In this document: positions 6,986 to 14,864 of the stretch, piece by piece | How positions within the stretch are numbered: the stretch's first letter is position 1 | Layout: each line of letters starts with the position of its first letter | Notes under the pieces: model-generated | Told to the model about the DNA's origin: nothing | What the model saw: only the letters and a program-made list of their open reading frames with translations | The model's database searches: none | Program-made: the position numbers and the translations under genes | NCBI GenBank assembly: GCA_040755755.1 | Contig: JBFLZW010000086.1 | Span: forward strand, 1-23,388 | DNA length: 23,388 nucleotides | DNA from: a bacterium | Lineage (GTDB): Bacteria; SZUA-182; DTGQ01 | Direction of reading: 5' to 3'

Positions 6986-8311
6986 ATGGCCAACCTCATA
7001 GAAAGGCATATATCAGAAGCTCTTCGTCCTTTTCCTCGAATCCGAACCTTTACCAGGAAAAGCTATCAGGGTGCCATGTATTGCCTGGGAAAGGCAATAT
7101 CTTTTCTCTATCAGGATCCCCCTAACCTTGTGCAGGCACGTGCTCTATCTGATAAAAGATATCATTGTTTTTTTGGCTACTACAATAACTGCCCATGGGA
7201 TCATAGTGGAAGATATATCGTGTGTCTGAAGGTCCCTTTTGCTCACCGTATGCCAAAACCAGGAGAGCCAGCCGAAATATGCCGTATCGACCTTCATAGT
7301 CACAGCGGATTGGAAAAAATTGCGGAAACAAGAGCCTGGTGTTGGCAGCAGGGCTGCATGCTGCAATGGTTGGGAGATATTTCTCACCAATATATCATGT
7401 TCAATGATTTCCAGGATGGAAAATATGTAAGTGTTATCACAGATACCTGTGGGGCGATGAAAAAAATTTTGCCTTTACCTGTTTATGCAGTAACGAAAAA
7501 TGGTCAGCAATCGCTCAGCATTAACTTTGCAAGACTTCACTATGGCGGTCCAGGATATGGATACGTTGCCAGGCCATTCACTGACAGCGATAAACCGGCT
7601 CCTGAACATGATGGCATATGGCACATGGACATCGAAACAGGAGAGCATAAGCTCATTATTTCCCTGGAGCAGGTGGTAAAAAGCTTTCGGGTGAAGAAGT
7701 TTGAAAATGCTTTTCATTATTTCAATCATCTGGAATTCAACCCGAGTGGAACACGTTTTGTATTTTTTCAGAGATGGTTTTATCGAGGGAAAGGCGATTC
7801 CAGAAGCCAGAACTTCACCCGGATGTTTACTGCCAACCCGGATGGCAGCGGTATTTATCTGCTCGCAGATCACGGGATGGTATCCCACTTTACCTGGCAG
7901 GATGATACCCGCTTACTGGCATGGTCCAAACATCCTTTGGCTGGGTGTTGCTATTACCTTTTTGAGGACAAAACAGAGAATGTCAGGATCGTTGGTGAAG
8001 GGATATTAACCGAGGACGGCCACCCCACATACTCACCTGATGGCAGATGGATTCTTACGGACACCTATCCAAATGACCGGCGCATGAGAACTTTGATACT
8101 CTTTGATTCCATAAATTCCAGACGGATTGAGCTCGGAAGATATTTTGCTCCTTTTGCATTTGATGGTCCGATCCGCTGTGACTTACATCCAAGATGGTCA
8201 CGCGATGGGAAAACGGTGTGTTTTGATTCTGCTCATGAGGGAATGAGAGCAGTATATACGGCCAATGTTGAAGAGCTGGTTTCGCGACTTCCCAAAAAGC
8301 AGAGCGATTAA
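6986..8311 (+). CDS. Beta-propeller protein, TolB/oligogalacturonate-lyase-like
   Basis: A 441-residue protein with repeated propeller blade motifs of the WD40-like/TolB kind: WDHSGRYI (71-78), FNPSGTRFVFF (251-261), HPTYSPDGRWILTD (346-359) and HPRWSRDGKTVCFDS (401-415). The spacing and the His-rich context (FHYFNHLEF near 243-251) recall the seven-bladed oligogalacturonate lyase family (PF14583), but identity of the metal-binding His set cannot be verified by eye. No signal peptide is apparent: the N-terminus is basic and only weakly hydrophobic (about 26-42), so a cytoplasmic location is likely. It sits 12 nt after one GT and 20 nt before the next, so it is cotranscribed with glycan assembly. 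It could be a lyase, a glycan-binding scaffold or an unknown sugar-modifying enzyme. I do not recognise a specific function. Confidence 0.65.
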   Translation: MANLIERHISEALRPFPRIRTFTRKSYQGAMYCLGKAISFLYQDPPNLVQARALSDKRYHCFFGYYNNCPWDHSGRYIVCLKVPFAHRMPKPGEPAEICRIDLHSHSGLEKIAETRAWCWQQGCMLQWLGDISHQYIMFNDFQDGKYVSVITDTCGAMKKILPLPVYAVTKNGQQSLSINFARLHYGGPGYGYVARPFTDSDKPAPEHDGIWHMDIETGEHKLIISLEQVVKSFRVKKFENAFHYFNHLEFNPSGTRFVFFQRWFYRGKGDSRSQNFTRMFTANPDGSGIYLLADHGMVSHFTWQDDTRLLAWSKHPLAGCCYYLFEDKTENVRIVGEGILTEDGHPTYSPDGRWILTDTYPNDRRMRTLILFDSINSRRIELGRYFAPFAFDGPIRCDLHPRWSRDGKTVCFDSAHEGMRAVYTANVEELVSRLPKKQSD

Positions 8312-8331
8312 AAATTATTGAGGAAATCACA

Positions 8332-9471
8332 ATGAGTAAGAATGATGTTGTAATTGTAGCCGAGTTAGATTGGGGAGGATTACATTGTCAGAGCCATGTA
8401 ATAGCTCTCGGCTTCGCCAATAGAGGGCATAAAGTCTATTATATCAATAGGACATTGCAGCGATGGCCTCACATAAATCACCTCCTCAGACGATTGTGTC
8501 CAAAGAGATCGCGTTGGTATGTCAATACTTACCCTCAACCGCCGGAGAATTTGTATCCTTTTACCTTATGGCTTGGTCCGCCGGTCCGATGGTTGAGGCG
8601 GGCTAACAGGATATTGATAGAAAAAGCTCTCCACAAGTACCAAATTAAGGATCCTCTAGTGATTGTTTACTCCCCGACTTTCAATGCCATAGATATTATA
8701 GAGACATTAAGGCCCAAAAAAATTATCTATATTTGCTATCACAATTTTGATGCCGCCCCCTCCTATGTATTACCCGATATTCTTTTGTCCGAGAAGGAAC
8801 TTATCAAAATTTCAGATGTTTTGTTTGCAGATTCGGCATTTCTGCAAGACCGTCTCAAGAAGATGGCTCCCGGCAAGCAGGTATTCAGGTCCATGCCGGG
8901 CGTATATTATGGATTATTCCATCAAGCGTTTCGCGGCGATGAAGCCAAGCAACGGAAGAACCTCTACTATTTTGGCTCGATAAAATATGATCTCGATTTT
9001 GGTTTGTATGAAGCAATGGCATCTCATATTCATACTGTGTTTATCGGAGTGGTGGACAGCGGTATGAGCACGAAGATCCCCTCAAATATAGAAGTTCGTC
9101 CGCCGGTTTCTAACAAGTATCTTCCGAATCTTTTGAAGGAAGCGGATATGTTGGGGCTTTTCTATAATGATTGCCCGTTTGTCCGGGGAATAATTCCAGC
9201 GAAGTTTTTCGAGTGCCTTGCTACTGGAAAACCAATCCTTGTTTCAGGATTACACGAAGCTAAACCTTATTTTGATGTTGTCTATAATGTTCAAGGATCA
9301 GAACAGAAAGCATTAGAGATAATAAAAAATTTACCTGATACTGAAACAGAATCTCGCTTGCGTAAGCGGGATGAAATTGCAAGGGATGCAGATTGGTCGA
9401 ATCGCTTCGGATTTTTTATATCTCAGCTTGACCTTGACCAAGGGCGTGATGATAAGTTCCACACGGTTTAG
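8332..9471 (+). CDS. GT-B fold glycosyltransferase (family 1/4-like)
   Basis: The protein begins with a beta strand and a loop, ELDWGGLHCQSHVIALGFANRGHKVYYINR (11-40), which resembles the acceptor domain of TuaH-like and related GT-B enzymes. The donor domain has YFGSIKYDLDFGLYEAMA (213-230) and the typical late motif PAKFFECLATGKPILVSG (289-306), in which Glu294 corresponds to a conserved GT4-type acidic residue. The classical E-x7-E spacing is not obvious, so it is a divergent member. It has a good ribosome binding site, TTGAGGAA at 8318-8325, in front of the ATG at 8332. It follows the beta-propeller gene by 20 nt. It most likely adds one sugar of the repeat unit; donor and linkage are unknown. 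Confidence 0.8.
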   Translation: MSKNDVVIVAELDWGGLHCQSHVIALGFANRGHKVYYINRTLQRWPHINHLLRRLCPKRSRWYVNTYPQPPENLYPFTLWLGPPVRWLRRANRILIEKALHKYQIKDPLVIVYSPTFNAIDIIETLRPKKIIYICYHNFDAAPSYVLPDILLSEKELIKISDVLFADSAFLQDRLKKMAPGKQVFRSMPGVYYGLFHQAFRGDEAKQRKNLYYFGSIKYDLDFGLYEAMASHIHTVFIGVVDSGMSTKIPSNIEVRPPVSNKYLPNLLKEADMLGLFYNDCPFVRGIIPAKFFECLATGKPILVSGLHEAKPYFDVVYNVQGSEQKALEIIKNLPDTETESRLRKRDEIARDADWSNRFGFFISQLDLDQGRDDKFHTV

Positions 9472-9509
9472 TAACAGAAAGATATTAAGGAGCATAGTAG
9501 GGAATTTTT

Positions 9510-10592
9510 ATGCCAGGGCCGTCAGCACTTCCCTTGGTTTCTTTTATCATTATCGCACGAAATGCCTCGCAGCATTTGCCGGACAGCTTATCTAATATTG
9601 CAGCACAGGATTATCCCAAAGATAGAATAGAGCTGCTTCTTGTTGATGGTTGTTCTCAAGATGGAAGTCGGCGCATTATGGAGGAGTTTGCTGCTGTTCA
9701 TCCTGATTTAAGAGTAATCGTTTTGGATAACCCTGGCAGGATATTATCCTGCGGTTGGAATGTGGCCTTAGCTGAAGCCAAGGGTGATATTATTATCAGG
9801 GTCGATGCTCATAGCAAAATTCCGACAGACTTTATCAAGAGCAATGTTCACAGTATGTTAAAAGGTGAATGTATTGTAGGTGGGCCAGTAATTTCCAAGA
9901 TGGCAAAAAGTTTATGGGAAAATCTGCTGGTTACAGCAGAAAGATCAAAATTCGGTGGTGCTGCTGCCGCCTTTAGGAATTCCGGCACTTCAAAACATGT
10001 TGATACACTTGCTTATGCTGCCTATAAACGGACTGTGTTTGAAAAAGTGGGCGGTTATGACGAGCGGCTGGTAAGGAATCAGGATAATGAGATTCATTAC
10101 CGGATGAAGCAGGCGGGGTTCAAATTTTTCTTTGATCCGGCAATAAGATCCTTTCATATTCCTCGATCGAGCCTTTATGGCCTCTTGAGGCAAAAATATG
10201 GCAATGGCCTTTGGATAGGATTGGCAATGGGTATTCAACCCCGCTGTTTCGGGATGCGCCATTTTGCTCCTGCCCTTTTTGTTGGAGCAATGGTCCTCTT
10301 TTTTATGGTGGGAATACTACGGAGCTGGGTTCCTCTGGTTTTATTAAGCGTCTTATATAGCTTGGCAGCGGTCGTATTTACCGTTGAGGCGATAGCTCAA
10401 TCCCCGTTATTGGTAAAACCATTCTGCTTACTGCTGCCGGTCATCTTTTTGTCCATGCATGGAGTTTATGGGATAGGGACAATGATCGGCTTCATAAGAG
10501 CGCCTTTTTTCATGTGGAAAAATCGGAACTACGAATTGCCCTGGCCGATCAAACCATCGGACAGGGTTACACCAATCAGAGGCAGAGGGTAA
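9510..10592 (+). CDS. ExoA-like family 2 glycosyltransferase with C-terminal membrane segments
   Basis: A GT-A enzyme with the N-terminal motif PLVSFIIIARNASQHLPDSL, nucleotide-binding LLLVDGCSQDGS (42-53) and RVDAHSKIP (97-105). D-A-H takes the place of a plain DXD, as in succinoglycan ExoA-type beta-glycosyltransferases. VRNQDNEIHYRMKQAG (187-202) matches the family's later acidic motif (N-x-D-x-E). The C-terminus has about three hydrophobic segments (near 250-270, 273-293 and 300-330), placing the enzyme at the inner membrane. The ATG at 9510 is supported by AGGGA at 9499-9503. It probably elongates the lipid-linked repeat unit. Some ExoA relatives act on lipid acceptors other than polymers, so the substrate is left open. 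Confidence 0.85.
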   Translation: MPGPSALPLVSFIIIARNASQHLPDSLSNIAAQDYPKDRIELLLVDGCSQDGSRRIMEEFAAVHPDLRVIVLDNPGRILSCGWNVALAEAKGDIIIRVDAHSKIPTDFIKSNVHSMLKGECIVGGPVISKMAKSLWENLLVTAERSKFGGAAAAFRNSGTSKHVDTLAYAAYKRTVFEKVGGYDERLVRNQDNEIHYRMKQAGFKFFFDPAIRSFHIPRSSLYGLLRQKYGNGLWIGLAMGIQPRCFGMRHFAPALFVGAMVLFFMVGILRSWVPLVLLSVLYSLAAVVFTVEAIAQSPLLVKPFCLLLPVIFLSMHGVYGIGTMIGFIRAPFFMWKNRNYELPWPIKPSDRVTPIRGRG

Positions 10593-10607
10593 CAATAAGA
10601 AAATCTT

Positions 10608-11270
10608 ATGAGGTCATCACGGAGCCTGGCGTGGGAATTCGGAAAAATGGGCATTTATACTCTGAGAGTTGCTACTCATAATGACATTGATCAGGTTGCT
10701 GGCATCCATAAACAGCAATTTTCGACACATTTCCTTGGTAAATATTCAATTGATTTATTGAAGCAGTATTATGCGAGCTTTCTTGGCGAAAGCATCTTTT
10801 TCGTAGGTGAAAAATCCAGCCAAATAGATGGATTTGTCCTTGGCGGCGAGAGTAACAAATTGCAGCAGGCAAAAAACAGGTTTATTAAACATAATAAATA
10901 CAGATGCATAATGGAAACGTTATTAATGCCGGAGATTTACTGCCAGGCTCTGAGCAGGATTTATTCAATAATTTCTGAAGTATCAGGCAACTACCTGAAC
11001 AGGTCATCTGACTGTTCACCTAACTGTGCTGTTGGTAAAAGGATACGGTTACTTTCAATCGCTGTATGTCAGGAAGCTCAAGGGAGCGGTCTCGCAACAC
11101 AGCTTGTACAGCTTTTTGAGCAAAGGATTAAGCTCGATAATGCTGCTCACGGCTATGGATTATCGGTAAAAATAGATAATCAAAGGGCCATAGGATTTTA
11201 CAAAAAAATCGGCTTCACCCTAGAAGGTAGAAAGGGTAAATCAATTTATTTTACAAAAAATATTGAGTAG
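10608..11270 (+). CDS. GNAT family acyltransferase
   Basis: A Gcn5-type N-acyltransferase. The acetyl-CoA loop QEAQGSGLA (155-163) follows strand LLSIAVC, matching the R/Q-x-x-G-x-G/A signature, and the C-terminal IDNQRAIGFYKKIGFTLEGR (189-208) is the usual GNAT motif B end. The central part (about 80-145) is longer than in minimal GNATs and contains a possible small insert. The first ATG is at 10608. An internal ATG at 10647 (MGIYTLRVATHNDIDQV) starts exactly at the first GNAT strand and may be the true start; neither has a strong ribosome binding site. Its place between the glycosyltransferases and the amino-sugar genes suggests N-acetylation (or other acylation) of an amino sugar. GNATs with protein or small-molecule targets cannot be excluded. 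Confidence 0.8.
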   Translation: MRSSRSLAWEFGKMGIYTLRVATHNDIDQVAGIHKQQFSTHFLGKYSIDLLKQYYASFLGESIFFVGEKSSQIDGFVLGGESNKLQQAKNRFIKHNKYRCIMETLLMPEIYCQALSRIYSIISEVSGNYLNRSSDCSPNCAVGKRIRLLSIAVCQEAQGSGLATQLVQLFEQRIKLDNAAHGYGLSVKIDNQRAIGFYKKIGFTLEGRKGKSIYFTKNIE

Positions 11271-11353
11271 GATAATTCCCCTGCCTTCCCTACCGTATCC
11301 CTCTCCTGAAAATCCATATTTTTTGTTCAATAAGGAAACCAAGGAAACAGATC

Positions 11354-12559
11354 ATGAATATTCCATTACTCAAAGATAACCAGCGTCTCCAGGTTAAGGC
11401 CATCGAAGAGGTTACATTTTTGCCCTTTGCCTTGCCTGACATCGGACCGGATGAAATCGCCGAGGTGGTCGATTCCCTGCGCTCCGGATGGATTACCACA
11501 GGGCCTAAGACCAAGCGTTTCGAGCAGGACTTTGCCGAATTCCTGGGGAATGGTGGAGAAGCAGTTGCGGTAAATTCAGGCACAGCGGGTCTGCATCTGG
11601 CTCTTGAGGCTATCGGCATCGGTATGGGTGATGAAGTTATCACCACACCTTATACTTTTACCGCCACGGCAGAAGTAATACGCTATTTGGGAGCCACGCC
11701 CGTTTTCGTTGACATTGATCCAGCCACTTTTAATATTGATCCGTCGCGGATCGAGAATGCCATTACCCTGCGCACCAAGGCTATTCTGCCGGTTCATTTT
11801 GCAGGGCTTTCCTGTGACATGGACGCTATCATAACTATTGCCCGGCGCTATGGGCTGAAAGTGGTGGAGGATGCGGCACATGCGCTGCCGACGGTATATA
11901 AGGGGAAGCTGATAGGGACACTGGAAAGTGACGCCACAATATACAGCTTTTACGCCAATAAGACCTTATCGACGGGCGAGGGGGGAATGATCGTAACCCG
12001 GCATCCTGAAATTGCCGAGCGCTGCCGGGTCATGCGCTTGCACGGAATCAGCCGCGATGCATTCGATCGCTACACCTCAACCACACCTGCCTGGTTTTAT
12101 GAAGTGATCGCGCCAGGGTTTAAATATAATATGTCAGATCTGGCTGCCTCTTTGGGGATCCATCAATTAAGAAAAATCTGGCATTTTCATGAGAGAAGAA
12201 GGCAGTTAGCCGAACGGTATGATTCATATCTGGGCGATCTGCCGCTCAGGCTTCCGCCCCATCCTCCTGACACAGACCTTCATGCCTGGCATATTTATGT
12301 CATTCGGCTGGATGAATCGGCAAAAATAAGCCGTGAGGCATTCATCGGACAAATGGCCGCCAGGGGTATTGGTTGCAGTGTGCATTTCATCCCGCTTCAT
12401 CTGCATCCCTATTGGAAAGATACGTATCGCCTGAAGCCTATGGATTTTCCCCATTCTCTTCTTTCCTATGAAAGAGCAGTGAGCCTGCCGCTTTTCACCA
12501 AAATGACGGACAAAGATCAGGACCGGGTCATTACCGCGGTTAGAGCATTATTAGCGTAA
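11354..12559 (+). CDS. DegT/DnrJ/EryC1/StrS family PLP-dependent sugar aminotransferase
   Basis: Transfers an amino group, usually from glutamate, to a keto-sugar nucleotide. The family pattern is complete: [23 protein letters not shown] (74-96), TPYTF (98-102), [10 protein letters not shown] with Asp173 near the PLP ring nitrogen, and the PLP lysine in [14 protein letters not shown] (Lys203). Length (401 aa) is normal. AAGGAAA at 11341-11347 gives a good Shine-Dalgarno for the ATG at 11354. This gene begins a block (aminotransferase, formyltransferase, deacetylase, phosphoglycosyl transferase, dehydratase) with tight spacing and overlaps. With the PglF-like dehydratase at 14865, the most likely substrate is a UDP-4-keto-6-deoxy-HexNAc, giving a 4-amino sugar; a 3-amino sugar is the alternative. 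Confidence 0.93.
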   Translation: MNIPLLKDNQRLQVKAIEEVTFLPFALPDIGPDEIAEVVDSLRSGWITTGPKTKRFEQDFAEFLGNGGEAVAVNSGTAGLHLALEAIGIGMGDEVITTPYTFTATAEVIRYLGATPVFVDIDPATFNIDPSRIENAITLRTKAILPVHFAGLSCDMDAIITIARRYGLKVVEDAAHALPTVYKGKLIGTLESDATIYSFYANKTLSTGEGGMIVTRHPEIAERCRVMRLHGISRDAFDRYTSTTPAWFYEVIAPGFKYNMSDLAASLGIHQLRKIWHFHERRRQLAERYDSYLGDLPLRLPPHPPDTDLHAWHIYVIRLDESAKISREAFIGQMAARGIGCSVHFIPLHLHPYWKDTYRLKPMDFPHSLLSYERAVSLPLFTKMTDKDQDRVITAVRALLA

Positions 12560-12582
12560 TTGCACAGCAAGAGGTATTATCC

Positions 12583-13533
12583 ATGAGGATCGGATGGATA
12601 GGTTTCCATATCGAGGGCAAGCCTGCCCTCCAGAGTCTCCTTGAGCAGGGCGTGCGGATAGAAGCTGTAATTACCTTGCGGCCGGAGCTGGCTGCCCGAA
12701 AAAGCGGGGCGATTGATTTTACCTCTTTGTGTCAACACCATCGCGTCCCTTTATATGAGGTTGCCAATATAAACGATGAAGCCTCGATTAAATTGTTGCG
12801 TGAGCTTGCTCTTGATTTGGCTTTTGTCATTGGATGGAGCCAAATCGTGCATGCTGAGGCACGTAACTCGGTAAAAATAGGAATGATTGGAGCACATGCA
12901 TCTTTCCTGCCTCATAACCGTGGCAGTGCTCCGATAAACTGGGCATTGATCAAAGGAGAAAAGCAGACCGGAAATTCCTTAATCTGGCTCGCTGAAAATG
13001 TGGATGAGGGTGAGCTGATAGATCAGGCAGTTATTCCCATCACCCCGTATGATACCTGCGCTTCACTCTATCAGCGGGTCGCCGAGTCAAACAGGGAAAT
13101 GATTCTTCGTATTCTTCCCAAACTGCTTGCTGGTGAGCGTCCCGGGATACCACAACCTCACAGTGAAGAGGCCATTTTACCCAGGCGTCATCCCAATGAC
13201 GGGCTCATTGACTGGACCAGGGAAAGCAGTGAGGTATATAACCTGGTACGTGCTTTGACAAAGCCCTATCCTGGTGCATTTAGCTGGTTAGACGGTAAAC
13301 GCTGGTTACTATGGCAATGTGCATTGCTGCCGGATTCTTCTTATTCTTATGGAAAACCCGGTGAAATAGTGGGGCAGACAGTTAGTCCCAGAGAAACTGC
13401 CTGTGGGCAGATGGTTGCCTGTGGAAAAGGTGCGGTGGTGATACTTGAGATCGAAGGAGATGACGGAGAGTCCCTGAGCGGCTGCTCTCTAAGTGACCAG
13501 CCATGGAAAGGGAAGGTGTGGGCAAATGAGTAA
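12583..13533 (+). CDS. Fmt-like formyltransferase (probable sugar N-formyltransferase) with altered catalytic Asn
   Basis: Uses 10-formyltetrahydrofolate to formylate an amine. The N-terminal domain has the hydrolase/formyltransferase signature with SFLPHNRG (107-114), equivalent to SLLPxxRG. His105 and Asp141 match the catalytic His and Asp of E. coli Fmt (108 and 144) with identical spacing. The catalytic Asn (E. coli 106) is replaced by Gly103 (IGAHASFLP). A C-terminal beta domain (about 205-316) follows, as in Fmt. At 316 aa and inside a glycan locus, next to a sugar aminotransferase, it is more likely a sugar formyltransferase than the tRNA enzyme. GAGGT at 12571-12575 precedes the ATG. 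Its 3' end overlaps the next gene's ATG by 8 nt. The Asn loss may reduce activity or define a subfamily; I recall G-x-H variants in other glycan loci but cannot verify this. Confidence 0.82.
   Translation: MRIGWIGFHIEGKPALQSLLEQGVRIEAVITLRPELAARKSGAIDFTSLCQHHRVPLYEVANINDEASIKLLRELALDLAFVIGWSQIVHAEARNSVKIGMIGAHASFLPHNRGSAPINWALIKGEKQTGNSLIWLAENVDEGELIDQAVIPITPYDTCASLYQRVAESNREMILRILPKLLAGERPGIPQPHSEEAILPRRHPNDGLIDWTRESSEVYNLVRALTKPYPGAFSWLDGKRWLLWQCALLPDSSYSYGKPGEIVGQTVSPRETACGQMVACGKGAVVILEIEGDDGESLSGCSLSDQPWKGKVWANE
13513..13518 (+). promoter_or_regulatory. Ribosome binding site that decides the PIG-L start
   Basis: AAGGTG sits 7 nt before the ATG at 13526, inside the 3' end of the formyltransferase gene. 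It favours 13526 over the upstream in-frame ATG at 13493, which has no such site and would add 11 residues before the conserved strand. Confidence 0.6.
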
Positions 13534-14212
13534 CATGCGTGAAAAGAGAGTGCTGGTAATCGGTGCACATCCTGACGATGAGCTCTTGGGTTGCGGAGGG
13601 ACACTTGCCCTGCACGCCAGAGCCGGCCACTATGTAGTGGCAGTCATTGCCTGTGAAGGAGAATCCCTCCGCTATGGGAAAGCAGGTGTTAGACAAAATA
13701 CCCATATTCAGTGTGCATCTCAAAAGCTTGGCATCCAGGATCTTCACCTCCTGGGATTTTCAGACCAACGGTTAGATACTCTGACCTTAACCGATATCAT
13801 AAGTCCTTTAGAGCAAATAATCCGGGAGAGACAACCCCATATTGTTTATTGTCAATTTGGCGGGGACATTAACCAGGACCATCAACTTCTCTTCAAGGCG
13901 GTATTGGTTGCCACTCGTCCGACTGAAAGGTATATTGAAGCCATTTACGCATTCGATACAGCCAGCAGCACAGAATGGGCCTATCCAAGAACATTTGTCC
14001 CGGATACATGGGTCGATATTTCATCCACTTTAGAAATCAAGCTGGAAGCAGCGAGCTGCTACACAAGCGAAATGCGCGAATATCCTCATCCTCGCTCGTT
14101 AAAGGCGCTACACTATAAAGCCAAAGCCTGGGGAAACCAGAGTTGTCTCGATGCAGCCGAAGTGTTTATGACCATTCGGAAATTATATCGCAATGGTCAG
14201 ACGCCTTTTTGA
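13526..14212 (+). CDS. PIG-L/LmbE family N-acetylglucosaminyl deacetylase-like protein
   Basis: A zinc-dependent deacetylase that removes N-acetyl groups from GlcNAc-type sugars or conjugates. The family metal motif AHPDDE is at 14-19 (GAHPDDELLGCGGTLALH), and the third ligand, His119, lies in GGDINQDHQ. The segment EYPHPRS (185-191) is typical of the family's second half. Length is 228 aa. The ATG at 13526 is chosen from its ribosome binding site; it overlaps the formyltransferase stop by 8 nt. A start at 13493 would extend the overlap to 41 nt. The gene overlaps the next one by 20 nt, so the trio is translationally coupled. Next to a formyltransferase and an aminotransferase, it may free an amine for formylation or remove acetyl from a finished repeat unit. 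The exact substrate is unknown. Confidence 0.88.
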   Translation: MSNMREKRVLVIGAHPDDELLGCGGTLALHARAGHYVVAVIACEGESLRYGKAGVRQNTHIQCASQKLGIQDLHLLGFSDQRLDTLTLTDIISPLEQIIRERQPHIVYCQFGGDINQDHQLLFKAVLVATRPTERYIEAIYAFDTASSTEWAYPRTFVPDTWVDISSTLEIKLEAASCYTSEMREYPHPRSLKALHYKAKAWGNQSCLDAAEVFMTIRKLYRNGQTPF

Positions 14213-14855
14213 CATAATTTTATCTTGTATCGCATTGATCGTTTTCCTTCCAGTTCTTTGCATGGCAGCGATAGGAATCTGGCTGAGCAGCCCTGGCCCG
14301 ATTTTTTATCGGGCCAGGCGTGTGGGCCGTAATAAAAAAATATTTACTATGTATAAGTTTCGTACCATGCACCGTGATCAGAGAATGTTCAAGAGCGTCA
14401 TAACCGCGAAGAACGATCCGCGTATTTTTGCCTTTGGATCATGGCTGCGCCGATTGAAAATAGATGAGCTTCCTCAACTCATTAATATAGTAAAGGGAGA
14501 AATGTCAATCGTGGGACCAAGAGCGGAAGACCCTCGGATTGTACATACATACTATACTCAACAACAGATTGAAACGCTGCATGTCTTGCCTGGATTGGCA
14601 AGCCCTGGCAGCATATACAACTATACGCATGGTGAGCGGTTTATCGATAAAGATAATCCTGAAAAGTGTTACCTCGAAAAGCTTTTACCCATAAAATTAG
14701 CTCTCGATATCATCTATGTGCGCGAATCATCATTTTTCTACGATCTGGAAATCATCTTCCGGACTATTTGGACTATCCTGCTGATATCGTTTGGAAAACA
14801 TTGCTTTCCAGACCCTCCTGAAATGAAAAAGGCCCGAAAGCTGATTAAGAATTAA
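14193..14855 (+). CDS. PglC/WbaP-type undecaprenyl-phosphate sugar-1-phosphate transferase
   Basis: A monotopic phosphoglycosyl transferase that starts the repeat unit by moving sugar-1-phosphate from a UDP-sugar to undecaprenyl phosphate. The N-terminal re-entrant membrane helix (about 8-30, LFDIILSCIALIVFLPVLCM) is followed by GPIFYRARRVGRNKKIFTMYKFRTMH (35-60), the catalytic Asp91-Glu92 in LRRLKIDELPQLINIVKGEMS, and VGPRAEDPRIV (107-117). At 220 aa it is the minimal PglC-like form, without the extra N-terminal helices of WbaP. The motif PGLASPGSIYNYTHGE (133-148) replaces the more common PGITG. It overlaps the deacetylase by 20 nt and is followed after 9 nt by a PglF-like dehydratase. The PglC/PglF pairing favours a diamino- or acylamino-6-deoxy sugar as the first residue. 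Confidence 0.9.
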   Translation: MVRRLFDIILSCIALIVFLPVLCMAAIGIWLSSPGPIFYRARRVGRNKKIFTMYKFRTMHRDQRMFKSVITAKNDPRIFAFGSWLRRLKIDELPQLINIVKGEMSIVGPRAEDPRIVHTYYTQQQIETLHVLPGLASPGSIYNYTHGERFIDKDNPEKCYLEKLLPIKLALDIIYVRESSFFYDLEIIFRTIWTILLISFGKHCFPDPPEMKKARKLIKN

Positions 14856-14864
14856 GGCCAGGTC

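Noticed and set aside
9510-10592. DAH instead of a DXD motif in the ExoA-like glycosyltransferase as an inactivating change
   Set aside because: RVDAH is, from memory, the normal form in ExoA-type GT2 enzymes, so it is not an anomaly.
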